DNA from: Ruminococcaceae bacterium UBA7030
GTDB lineage: Bacteria > Bacillota > Clostridia > Oscillospirales > Acutalibacteraceae
DNA: 22,410 nt
Reading direction: 5' to 3'
Assembly (NCBI GenBank): GCA_002494125.1
Contig: DLBD01000064.1
Span: forward strand, 1-22,410
Part shown: piece by piece, positions 15,901 to 22,410 of the stretch
Layout: every line of letters starts with the position of its first letter
Numbering within the stretch: the stretch's first letter is position 1
Program-made: the position numbers and the translations under genes
Notes under the pieces: generated by a model
The model's database searches: none
What the model saw: the letters and a program-made list of their open reading frames with translations, nothing else
Told to the model about the DNA's origin: nothing

Positions 15901-17034
15901 TTGGAAAAGATAATAAACCTTAAGGATGTAACCGTAAAATACGGCGACAATGTTGTACTTGATAAATTCAATCTTTCTATAAATGAAAAAGAGTTTATAA
16001 CGCTGCTTGGTCCTTCAGGCTGCGGTAAGACCACGACTCTTCGTGCAATCGCAGGATTTTTATCTCCCGACGAGGGCGATGTGATTTTTGAAGGCAAAAG
16101 AATAAATGATGTTCCTCCGCATAAAAGGAAGGTGAACACCATTTTTCAGCGTTATGCTCTTTTTTCTCATTTGAATGTATATGAGAATATTGCGTTCGGT
16201 CCCGCTCTGCAGAAAAAGTCAAAGGAAGAAATAAGAGAAATAGTTGCTCAAATGCTTGAACTTGTTAATCTCAAGGGCTTTGAAAAGAGAACTATTGACT
16301 CTCTTTCCGGCGGTCAGCAGCAGAGGGTTGCAATTGCAAGAGCACTTGCCAACAATCCTCATGTACTTCTTCTTGACGAGCCTCTCGGTGCCCTTGACCT
16401 CAAGCTTCGTAAGGATATGCAAAAAGAGCTTAAGGCAATTCAGAAAAGGCTTGGTATAACCTTTATCTATGTTACTCACGACCAGGAGGAAGCGCTTTCA
16501 ATGTCCGACCGTGTTGTTGTTATGGATAAGGGTAAGATTCAGCAGATAGGAACACCTGAGGATATTTATAACGAGCCTGTAAACGCTTTTGTTGCCGACT
16601 TTATAGGCGAGTCAAACATCGTCGATGCCGTAATGCTCAAGGACTATCTTGTGTCCTTCGGCGGCGTTACCTTTGACTGCCTTGATAAAGGCTTTGAGCC
16701 TAACGAATTTGTTGAGGCTGTAGTAAGACCTGAGGATATTCAGATAGTTGAGCCAAAGGGTAAGGATGTTCTTCCAGGCACTATTACAAGCGTAACCTTT
16801 AAGGGAGTTCATTTTGAAATTCTTGTTGATGTCGGCGGCTTTATCTGGATGATACAAACAACACAGCATCATAAGGTCGGCGAAAAGATAGGTATGTATA
16901 TCGAGTCCGATGCTATTCATATTATGAAGAGAAGTGAATACAGCGGTGAATTCGGCGATTATTCCTATTTCTCCGATGAGATGGACCACATCTCCGACGC
17001 TAATTATAACTGGGAGGAAGAGGATGAAGAGTAA
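15901..17034 (+). CDS. potA: Spermidine/putrescine ABC transporter ATPase
   Basis: PotA is the ATP-hydrolysing subunit driving polyamine uptake. The P-loop GPSGCGKTT (from 37), signature LSGGQQQR (135-142), Walker B LLLDEP (Asp159, Glu160) and THDQEEAL switch His are all present. A C-terminal TOBE regulatory domain (VVRPEDIQIVEPKG) is followed by a very acidic tail (NWEEEDEE). I chose TTG at 15901 (MEKIINLKDVTVKYG, 377 residues), with GAGG 9 bases upstream. ATG at 15892 and 15886 are in frame alternatives that would overlap this site. The gene overlaps potB by 11 bases. Confidence 0.92.
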   Translation: MEKIINLKDVTVKYGDNVVLDKFNLSINEKEFITLLGPSGCGKTTTLRAIAGFLSPDEGDVIFEGKRINDVPPHKRKVNTIFQRYALFSHLNVYENIAFGPALQKKSKEEIREIVAQMLELVNLKGFEKRTIDSLSGGQQQRVAIARALANNPHVLLLDEPLGALDLKLRKDMQKELKAIQKRLGITFIYVTHDQEEALSMSDRVVVMDKGKIQQIGTPEDIYNEPVNAFVADFIGESNIVDAVMLKDYLVSFGGVTFDCLDKGFEPNEFVEAVVRPEDIQIVEPKGKDVLPGTITSVTFKGVHFEILVDVGGFIWMIQTTQHHKVGEKIGMYIESDAIHIMKRSEYSGEFGDYSYFSDEMDHISDANYNWEEEDEE

Positions 17035-17851
17035 GTTTTCTTCAAGGCTTCTTGATAAGCCTTATTTTGTATGGGCTGTGCTTTTCATTATCGCGCCTCT
17101 TGCAATGGTCGCATATTATTCCTTTACGGATAAGTCAGGTGCGTTTTCTCTTTCGAGCATATCCCAGATTCCGTCATATATACCCACTATACTGCTCTCT
17201 GTTTTGTACGGACTTGCCGCAACCGTGATATGCCTTATTCTTGGCTATCCCTTTGCCTATATATTTTCAAAGTTTTCGTCGAAAAATCAGAGGACTATGG
17301 TGCTTCTTGTTATGCTTCCTATGTGGATGAATTTTCTTATCAGGACGTATAGCTGGATGACAATACTCGGCGATACGGGCATAATCAATACTGCTCTTAC
17401 TTCAATCGGTTTAAGTCCGCTTAAGCTTATCAACACAGGCGGCGCAGTTATTCTCGGTATGGTATATAATTTCCTCCCGTATATGATTTTGCCGATTTAT
17501 TCCGTTATTTCAAAAATGGATAATTCTCTGATTGAGGCTGCACAGGACCTCGGTTCAAGTAAAACTCATGTTTTCAGGCGTGTTGTCCTTCCTCTTTCAA
17601 TGCCGGGAGTTTTAAGCGGAATTACCATGGTTTTTGTACCGTGCGTTTCGACCTTCTATATTACACAAAAACTTGGCGGCGGACAGATTGTTTTAATAGG
17701 TGATGTGATTGAAACCGAATTCCAGTCCGCTAATAACTATAATCTGGGCGCTGCTTTATCACTTGTGTTAATGGTGATGATTCTTATTTGCCTCGGCGTT
17801 ATGAATTACTTTGGTGCCGATGATGAAAATGACGGAGGTGTTGTAATATGA
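17024..17851 (+). CDS. potB: Spermidine/putrescine ABC transporter permease PotB
   Basis: This inner-membrane permease of 275 residues has six predicted helices. The EAA loop (LIEAAQDLGSSKTHVFRRVVLPLSMPG), which docks onto the PotA ATPase, is present. The N-terminus (LLDKPYFVWAVLFIIAPLAMVAYYSF) is typical of PotB. The ATG at 17024 lies inside the end of potA with GAGGAAGAGG just upstream. Its stop overlaps the potC start as ATGA. Confidence 0.92.
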   Translation: MKSKFSSRLLDKPYFVWAVLFIIAPLAMVAYYSFTDKSGAFSLSSISQIPSYIPTILLSVLYGLAATVICLILGYPFAYIFSKFSSKNQRTMVLLVMLPMWMNFLIRTYSWMTILGDTGIINTALTSIGLSPLKLINTGGAVILGMVYNFLPYMILPIYSVISKMDNSLIEAAQDLGSSKTHVFRRVVLPLSMPGVLSGITMVFVPCVSTFYITQKLGGGQIVLIGDVIETEFQSANNYNLGAALSLVLMVMILICLGVMNYFGADDENDGGVVI

Positions 17852-18666
17852 ATAAAACCTCCGCACTTTCAAAATTTTATATGGTACTTATTTTTATATT
17901 CCTGTACCTGCCGATAGCGGTGATGACGCTGTTTTCCTTTAATTCAAGCACAAGCACCTATGTTTTTTCCGGTTTTTCAACTCATTGGTACAGCGAAATG
18001 TTTACAAATTCCGCTGCGATGGACGCACTGAAAAATACAATTGTTCTTGCGGTTGTAACCGCTGCCGTTTCAACTGTTCTCGGTGTAATGGCTGCAGTAG
18101 GACTTTTTAATTCAAAATATAAGCTTTATAAAAAGGCAATGATGACGGCGACAAACGTTCCTATGATGAATCCTGAAATTGTTACAGGTATTGCTATGAT
18201 GCTTCTTTTCGTCTTTGCGGGTACGCTTGTAAATCAAAGTGACGTCCTCGGCTTCTGGACGCTCCTTATCGCCCATGTAACTTTCTGCCTTCCTTATGTA
18301 ATTCTCAATGTTCTTCCGAAGCTTAGGCAGCTTGATTTGCATATTTATGAGGCGGCAGTTGATCTTGGCTGTAAGCCTTTTAAGGCGTTTTTCAAAGTTG
18401 TTATGCCGGAGATTGTTACCGGTATTATAACAGGTCTTGTAATGAGTTTCACACTTTCTCTTGATGATTTCATCATAAGCTATTTTACAAACGGTCCGAG
18501 CTTTCAGACTTTGCCGATTTATATCTTTTCACTTACAAAGAAGAGGGTTAAGCCGGATATGTTTGCGCTTTCAACTCTTATGTTTGTTGTAATACTTGTT
18601 CTTCTCATTCTTATGAATGTTGCCCAGACAAGAGCTGAAAAGAAGAATAGGAGGGAAGAGAAATGA
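17848..18666 (+). CDS. potC: Spermidine/putrescine ABC transporter permease PotC
   Basis: This is the second permease, 272 residues, with six helices and the EAA loop EAAVDLGCKPFKAFFKVVMPEIVTG. The segment SFTLSLDDFIISYFTNGP is a PotC hallmark. It forms the membrane channel with PotB. Both ends overlap neighbours by four bases (ATGA), which implies strict co-translation of PotB, PotC and PotD. Confidence 0.93.
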   Translation: MNKTSALSKFYMVLIFIFLYLPIAVMTLFSFNSSTSTYVFSGFSTHWYSEMFTNSAAMDALKNTIVLAVVTAAVSTVLGVMAAVGLFNSKYKLYKKAMMTATNVPMMNPEIVTGIAMMLLFVFAGTLVNQSDVLGFWTLLIAHVTFCLPYVILNVLPKLRQLDLHIYEAAVDLGCKPFKAFFKVVMPEIVTGIITGLVMSFTLSLDDFIISYFTNGPSFQTLPIYIFSLTKKRVKPDMFALSTLMFVVILVLLILMNVAQTRAEKKNRREEK

Positions 18667-19916
18667 AAAAGTTTTTAATAACTCTTTTATCACTTGTTCT
18701 TGTTCTTACTTCCTTTCCTGTAACAGCGTTTGCAGACGACGAGTATTTTTCAGAAGAGCAGATTGAGTATTATAAAAATCTCGGACTTCAGGGAACAACG
18801 GTTAATGTCTATAACTGGGGCGAATATATTTCTGACGGCTCTGAGGAAAGTATGGATGTTATATCCGAGTTTGAACGTCTTACCGGCGCAATAGTAAACT
18901 ATACAAACTACGAGTCAAATGAAAATATGTATTCAAAACTTCTCGGCGGCGGTGTTTCATATGATGTCATTGTACCGAGTGATTATATGATAGACAGGCT
19001 TATCGACGAGGATATGCTTCTCGAGCTTGATTATGACAATATTCCGAATATGGAATATATCGACGAGCAGTTTCTCAATATGTACTATGACCCTGATCAG
19101 CTTTATACAGTTCCTTTTAATGTCGGTTACACCGTGCTCATTTATAATACTGAGCTTGTTGAAGAGGAGCCTGACAGCTGGGAGGTTTTGTGGGACGAAC
19201 AGTACAGGGACAAGGTTTTGATGTTCAATAACTCCCGCGATGCTTTCGCAATAGCGCAGTCAATTCTCGGACAGGACTTCAATTCAACCAATGAGCAGGA
19301 CTGGGTTGATGCTGCACAGCTTCTTGCAAAGCAAAAGGATGCTACTAACCCTGTGTATGTTATGGATGAGGTTTTCAATCTTATGGAGTCGGGTGAATAT
19401 GCCTTTGCTGCTTACTATGCAGGCGACTATCTCCTTATGCTTGAGAATAACGAAAATCTCGATTACTGCTTCCCGAAAGAAGGTGTAAACTTCTTTAGCG
19501 ACGCTTTTTGTATTCCGACTTGCTGTCAGAACAAAAAGGGTGCAGAAGCATTTATTAACTTTATGCACGAGCCGGAAGTAGCGTTTGAAAACACCGAGTA
19601 TATCTATTACCGTTCGCCAAACTATACAGTTGAAGAAGACGAGGAAAGCTCGCTTTACGGCGAGGATGTAATCTATGCCGATATTGAAAATTCGCAGGTT
19701 TTCAGAAACCTTCCGCAGAATATTATCGAGCTTGAAAACAATCTGTGGACTCAGGTAAAAAGCGGTAAACTCTCTGCCGATAACCATGACAGAAATGTCC
19801 GAATATATACTGAGTGTGCCGTAATAGGCGGCTTTGCAGCAGTCGTGATTATCGCAAAGCTTATCTCAAATGCTAAAAAAAATAAAGAACAGGATTTATC
19901 CGATTTATATGATTAA
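18663..19916 (+). CDS. potD: Polyamine-binding protein PotD, with C-terminal membrane anchor
   Basis: This 417-residue extracytoplasmic binding protein delivers polyamines to PotBC. It has a signal peptide (MKKFLITLLSLVLVLTSFPV) with a likely cleavage site after Ala24 (AFA-DD). There is no lipobox Cys, which Gram-positive binding proteins usually carry. The mature part shows the family's NVYNWGEYIS, a SYDVIVPSDYMIDRL strand-helix, PFNVGYTVLIYN and AAYYAGDY. The C-terminus carries a hydrophobic stretch at about 385-402 (CAVIGGFAAVVIIAKLI) followed by Lys-rich NAKKNK, a stop-transfer signal. The protein therefore seems held by a helix instead of a lipid. Ligand specificity among polyamines is not shown. 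Confidence 0.9.
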   Translation: MKKFLITLLSLVLVLTSFPVTAFADDEYFSEEQIEYYKNLGLQGTTVNVYNWGEYISDGSEESMDVISEFERLTGAIVNYTNYESNENMYSKLLGGGVSYDVIVPSDYMIDRLIDEDMLLELDYDNIPNMEYIDEQFLNMYYDPDQLYTVPFNVGYTVLIYNTELVEEEPDSWEVLWDEQYRDKVLMFNNSRDAFAIAQSILGQDFNSTNEQDWVDAAQLLAKQKDATNPVYVMDEVFNLMESGEYAFAAYYAGDYLLMLENNENLDYCFPKEGVNFFSDAFCIPTCCQNKKGAEAFINFMHEPEVAFENTEYIYYRSPNYTVEEDEESSLYGEDVIYADIENSQVFRNLPQNIIELENNLWTQVKSGKLSADNHDRNVRIYTECAVIGGFAAVVIIAKLISNAKKNKEQDLSDLYD

Positions 19917-20568
19917 ATGTGCAATGTTTGATCTCGACGGAACTCTTGTCAATACTATTGATGATTTGGCAAGAGCCGCCGATTACACTATTAAAAAATT
20001 CGGTTTTAACCGTGACTGGAGCAAAGAGGAATATACCTCTTTTGTCGGAAACGGAGCAAAGCTTCTTCTTAAACGCGCCTTTGATAATACCGCAAGCGAA
20101 GAAATGCTTGATAGCGCTTTAGAGGTGTTTAAGAAAAAGTACGAAATAATTCTTCTTGATAATGCTTACGCTTACGATAATGTTAAAACTTCGCTTGACT
20201 ATATCAAAAATAAAGGCATAAAGCTTGCAGTTGTAACAAACAAACCGAGTGTTGCAGCAACTAAAATGGTCGAAACCGTTTTCGGCAAAGACTATTTTGA
20301 TGTGATTGTCGGCGCAACGGAGGATACTCCGAAAAAACCTGACCCATATATGCCAAATAAAGCTCTGAGGGCGCTTGGCGTAAGAGGGGAGGAAACGGTT
20401 TATTTCGGCGATAGCGATGTTGATGTGAAAACAGCTCGGTCTGTCAACGCTTATGCTGTGGCTTGCTCATGGGGTTTCAGAAGCATAGAAAGCCTTGAAA
20501 AAGCCAAGCCTGACAGTCTTATTTCAAATCCGTCCGAGATACAAATTTTTTTTGAAAAAAACTGTTGA
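19909..20568 (+). CDS. HAD-family phosphatase, phosphoglycolate phosphatase-like
   Basis: The 219-residue HAD hydrolase has motif I FDLDGTLVNT (Asp8, Asp10), a helical cap, motif II VVTNKPS, a Lys in KKPDPY and motif IV YFGDSDVD. This looks like Gph/PpaX and would remove phosphate from a small molecule; the substrate cannot be read from sequence. I chose ATG at 19909, overlapping the end of potD (ATGATTAA). An in-frame ATG at 19870 has no ribosome site. Its stop lies inside the -35 box of the tRNA promoter. The coupling to potD suggests a role in the pot operon, or only shared expression. Confidence 0.85.
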   Translation: MIKCAMFDLDGTLVNTIDDLARAADYTIKKFGFNRDWSKEEYTSFVGNGAKLLLKRAFDNTASEEMLDSALEVFKKKYEIILLDNAYAYDNVKTSLDYIKNKGIKLAVVTNKPSVAATKMVETVFGKDYFDVIVGATEDTPKKPDPYMPNKALRALGVRGEETVYFGDSDVDVKTARSVNAYAVACSWGFRSIESLEKAKPDSLISNPSEIQIFFEKNC

Positions 20569-20593
20569 CAAATTACATATACTTTGCTATAAT
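20565..20593 (+). promoter_or_regulatory. Consensus sigma-A promoter of tRNA-Leu
   Basis: TTGACA (20565-20570) and TATAAT (20588-20593) match consensus exactly with a 17-base spacer. Transcription would begin only a few bases before the mature tRNA 5' end at 20607. Confidence 0.92.
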
Positions 20594-20606
20594 TCATATC
20601 GTTGAC

Positions 20607-20691
20607 GCGAGAGTGGCGGAATCGGCAGACGCGCACGTTTGAGGGGCGTGTGGGGCGACTCGTACGGGTTCAAGTCCCGTCTCTCGCACCA
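20607..20691 (+). tRNA. tRNA-Leu (anticodon GAG)
   Basis: This 85-base class II tRNA has acceptor arms GCGAGAG / CTCTCGC and an anticodon stem CACGT / GCGTG around loop TTGAGGG (anticodon GAG, reading CUC and CUU). A long variable arm, a T arm ACGGG-TTCAAGT-CCCGT and an encoded CCA (20689-20691) complete it. All arms pair, so the gene is intact despite the adjacent duplication. Confidence 0.95.
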
Positions 20692-20692
20692 A
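20672..20692 (+). repeat. 21-bp direct repeat, copy 1 (3' end of tRNA-Leu; attachment-site-like)
   Basis: The repeat begins AAGTCCCG in the T loop and runs through the acceptor arm and CCA plus one A. Copy 2 is identical. Confidence 0.9.
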
Positions 20693-20730
20693 AATAACCA
20701 TATACCCATTTGGGTATATGGTTATTTTTA
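20691..20730 (+). terminator. Terminator of tRNA-Leu
   Basis: AAAATAACCATATACCCA and its exact complement face each other across two bases, giving an 18-bp stem, followed by a T-run (20725-20729). The stem begins at the last base of CCA. Confidence 0.88.
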
Positions 20731-20883
20731 TGTGATAAACTGATTGAGTTTATCATGCCGCAAAATTACGCTGATGTAATTTTGCGGAGAGGAGGAGCAT
20801 ATGGAGTGATGAATAGCATAATGCTTTGCATTGTGCTTCCATCACGGAATGTGCAACGACGAAAGTCCCGTCTCTCGCACCAA
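20693..20883 (+). mobile_element. 191-bp structured element ending in a second tRNA 3' end; unrecognised
   Basis: The unit spans from just after repeat copy 1 to the end of copy 2. It contains, after the terminator, three further stem-loops: 20733-20755 (9-bp stem), 20758-20787 (12-bp perfect stem), and 20806-20845 (6 bp plus 10 bp with one wobble). No protein of plausible length is encoded; an AGGAGGAG before an ATG at 20801 leads to a stop after two codons. The layout resembles a mini-element or remnant left by tRNA-directed integration. I do not recognise the sequence. Confidence 0.5.
20863..20883 (+). repeat. 21-bp direct repeat, copy 2 (tRNA-Leu 3' end without the rest of the tRNA)
   Basis: This exact copy of 20672-20692, including CCA, is not preceded by tRNA sequence. 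It is typical of the far end of an element integrated into a tRNA gene. Confidence 0.9.
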
Positions 20884-20884
20884 G

Positions 20885-20930
20885 AACAGCTTTTTTCAGC
20901 ATTTGTTGAGAAAAGCTGTTTTGTTTTATA
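20885..20930 (+). terminator. Terminator after the second tRNA-end copy
   Basis: AACAGCTTTT (20885-20894) pairs with AAAAGCTGTT (20911-20920), and the stem extends inward with wobble pairs to a CATTTG loop. TTGTTTTA follows. It sits at the same distance from CCA as the terminator of the true tRNA, and may be the tRNA's original terminator. Confidence 0.82.
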
Positions 20931-20944
20931 TTGAGTATTTTTAT

Positions 20945-20987
20945 CACCCGAAACGCCAGTATTCATCGGCGTTTCGGGTGTTTTTTT
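20945..20987 (+). terminator. Strong Rho-independent terminator
   Basis: The 13-bp perfect stem CACCCGAAACGCC / GGCGTTTCGGGTG has a 10-base loop followed by T7. It is the third terminator within 300 bases of the tRNA. Confidence 0.92.
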
Positions 20988-21208
20988 ACACTTTGTTTTT
21001 CAAATAATATCAGACGAGCAATTTTGCTGACATATTGAAAAAATCGTTATTTTTTGCAAAATTAGAGACCAAATTAGAGACCTGTTTTTTCTGTTTATTC
21101 CATAATGAATGTCCGTTTTTTTGAACTATAATTTATATCTTATTGATAATAGACAAAAAGTGTGCTAATATGTATTTGGATTATTTTGTCTTAATTTAGG
21201 AGAAAAGT
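20988..21208 (+). promoter_or_regulatory. Leader region of hsdM: tandem repeat and promoter
   Basis: The stretch between the tRNA terminators and hsdM carries no gene I can support. It holds a 12-bp head-to-tail repeat (21059-21082). An extended promoter follows: TTGATA (21143-21148), 17-base spacer, TG-C-TAATAT (21163-21171). The ribosome site AGGAG is at 21198-21202, six bases before the hsdM ATG. The rest is AT-rich with T-runs. Confidence 0.6.
21059..21082 (+). repeat. 12-bp tandem repeat AAATTAGAGACC x2
   Basis: Two exact head-to-tail copies lie about 60 bases ahead of the hsdM promoter. It could be an operator, a recombinase arm site, or the relic of an older coding end. Confidence 0.75.
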
Positions 21209-22410
21209 ATGATTACTGGCGAACTGAAAAATAAAATAGATAAAATCTGGGATACAATCTGGACTGGCGGTATTTCTTCACCGACGAGCGTTATTGAGCA
21301 GATTACATATCTTATGTTTATGAAGCTGCTTGACGATAACGAAATCAAGAAGGAGGGCAATGCCGCTGCTCTCGGTGTTCCATACAAGAGTAAGGTTTTC
21401 AAAGAGGGCAATTTTGCTGTTGACGACGACGGCAATATGAGCATTCCTTATGAGGATATGCGGTGGCATAATTTCAAATCTCTTGAGCCTGCACTGATGT
21501 TTGAAACGGTCAGAACCTATGTTTTCCCGTTTATCAAGACCGTCAACGGCGAGGGTAAGGACACTGCGTTTTCACGCTTTATGAACGACGCTGTTTTTCT
21601 CATTCCTACCGCAAAGGTGCTCGTTGTCTGCGTTGACACTCTCAGCGAAATAGATATGAGTAATAAGGACATAATGGGCGATGTATATGAATACTGTCTT
21701 GACAAAATGTCTTCAGCAGGTAAGCTCGGCCAGTTTCGCACACCGCGTCATATAGTGGATATGATGGTTCAGCTTGTTAAGCCCGAAATCGGCGATACCA
21801 TTCTTGACCCTGCAATGGGTTCTGCTGGCTTTCTTCTCGGTTGTGCAAAGTATGTTAAGAAGCATTATGAAAAAGAACTTTATAACAAGGACAAGCGTAA
21901 GCATTATAATTCAACAATGTTCAGCGGCTTTGATACCGACCCGTCAATGCTCCGCCTTGGTGCGATGAATATGCTCCTGCACGATGTGGAAGACCCGACG
22001 ATTAACCGTCGGGATTCTCTTTCCGATGATAACAAGGTCAGAAATCACTATTCGCTTATCATGGCTAACCCACCGTTCAAGGGCAGCGTGTTTGAAGAGG
22101 ATATCAGCAAGGACATTCTTGCCCTCACAAAAACAAAAAAGACAGAGCTCCTTTTCCTTGCTTTGTTTATCAGGTCTCTTAAGATTGGCGGTCGCTGTGC
22201 GTGCATCGTTCCCGACGGTGTACTCTTCGGCTCGTCAAACGCTCATAAATCAATCCGTAAAGAGCTTGTTGAAAACAACAGGCTTCAGGCTGTTATATCC
22301 ATGCCGTCTGGTGTTTTCAAACCTTATGCTGGAGTTTCCACCGCTGTGCTTGTTTTTTCAAGAGACCCAGGCGGAACCGACGAGGTCTGGTTCTACGATA
22401 TGAAGGCGGA
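21209..22410 (+). CDS. hsdM: Type I restriction-modification methyltransferase subunit HsdM (partial)
   Basis: This is the N6-adenine methyltransferase subunit of a type I restriction-modification system, which with HsdS protects the host target and with HsdR cuts foreign DNA. The 400 visible codons hold the helical HsdM_N domain (MITGELKNKIDKIWDTIWTG, YLMFMKLLDD). The MTase domain shows GQFRTPRHIVDMMV, motif I DPAMGSAGF (from residue 200) and motif IV NPPF (287-290), with no internal stop. The gene runs past the window end; hsdS and hsdR would be expected next. It has its own promoter and lies beside a tRNA integration footprint, so it is probably part of an acquired island. Base composition is slightly richer in GC than its neighbours. 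Confidence 0.93.
   Translation, partial: MITGELKNKIDKIWDTIWTGGISSPTSVIEQITYLMFMKLLDDNEIKKEGNAAALGVPYKSKVFKEGNFAVDDDGNMSIPYEDMRWHNFKSLEPALMFETVRTYVFPFIKTVNGEGKDTAFSRFMNDAVFLIPTAKVLVVCVDTLSEIDMSNKDIMGDVYEYCLDKMSSAGKLGQFRTPRHIVDMMVQLVKPEIGDTILDPAMGSAGFLLGCAKYVKKHYEKELYNKDKRKHYNSTMFSGFDTDPSMLRLGAMNMLLHDVEDPTINRRDSLSDDNKVRNHYSLIMANPPFKGSVFEEDISKDILALTKTKKTELLFLALFIRSLKIGGRCACIVPDGVLFGSSNAHKSIRKELVENNRLQAVISMPSGVFKPYAGVSTAVLVFSRDPGGTDEVWFYDMKA

Noticed and set aside
19284..19787. 167-residue minus-strand open frame inside potD
   Set aside because: It is antisense to a well-supported binding protein and without promoter or ribosome site.
20691..20845. CRISPR array
   Set aside because: The hairpins differ from each other in sequence and there are no regularly spaced identical repeats.
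20863..20883. Second tRNA gene
   Set aside because: Only the T-loop/acceptor 3' part is present; no 5' acceptor arm, D arm or anticodon arm precedes it.
20710..20934. 74-residue open frame across the structured element and the tRNA-end copy
   Set aside because: It reads through hairpin arms and duplicated tRNA sequence, has no ribosome site at its start and no protein-like pattern; chance is more likely.

Overview
The window looks like chromosome of a spore-forming member of the class Clostridia, in the Ruminococcaceae/Oscillospiraceae sense. The evidence is AT-rich intergenic DNA, Gram-positive promoters and Shine-Dalgarno sites, dipicolinate synthase genes (dpaA-dpaB), the cdaA-cdaR pair, a formate-tetrahydrofolate ligase, TTG starts in five genes, and a large C-terminal tail on an MFS carrier. 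Only about the first 165 bases differ: they are GC-rich, use other codons and encode the end of a DedA protein. They look like foreign DNA or an assembly join fused in frame to the resident MFS gene.

Layout. Bases 1-1218 are the DedA/MFS reading frame, followed by a hairpin that also covers the ribosome site of a DUF3343 gene. That gene overlaps a class V aminotransferase (cysteine-desulfurase-like), and the pair suggests sulfur or selenium handling. Bases 2679-4822 hold cdaA-cdaR (c-di-AMP synthesis), which converge on rodA (4867-6009, minus) across a bidirectional terminator. The rodA and fhs genes diverge from two well-formed promoters. The run fhs-tsaE-tsaB-rpiB (6159-9394) is tightly packed and joins one-carbon metabolism, tRNA t6A modification and the pentose phosphate pathway. 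It ends at a bidirectional terminator. On the minus strand follow a surface protein of unknown function, aroB and a zinc-ribbon membrane protein (transcribed 12314 to 9429). A small polytopic membrane protein (12481-13023) converges on murC (13069-14448, minus). Diverging from murC are dpaA-dpaB, and then potA-potB-potC-potD and a HAD phosphatase, with every junction from potA onward overlapping.

The right end is the accessory part. A tRNA-Leu(GAG) with a consensus promoter is followed by a terminator, then about 170 bases made almost entirely of stem-loops, then a second exact 21-bp copy of the tRNA 3' end, two more terminators, a 12-bp tandem repeat, and the start of a type I restriction-modification methyltransferase (hsdM) that runs off the window. 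The tRNA-end duplication is the classic footprint of site-specific integration. The small structured element between the two copies is the most unusual thing here, and I do not recognise it.

Limits: all calls rest on reading motifs, lengths and context by eye; no database search or structure prediction was run.
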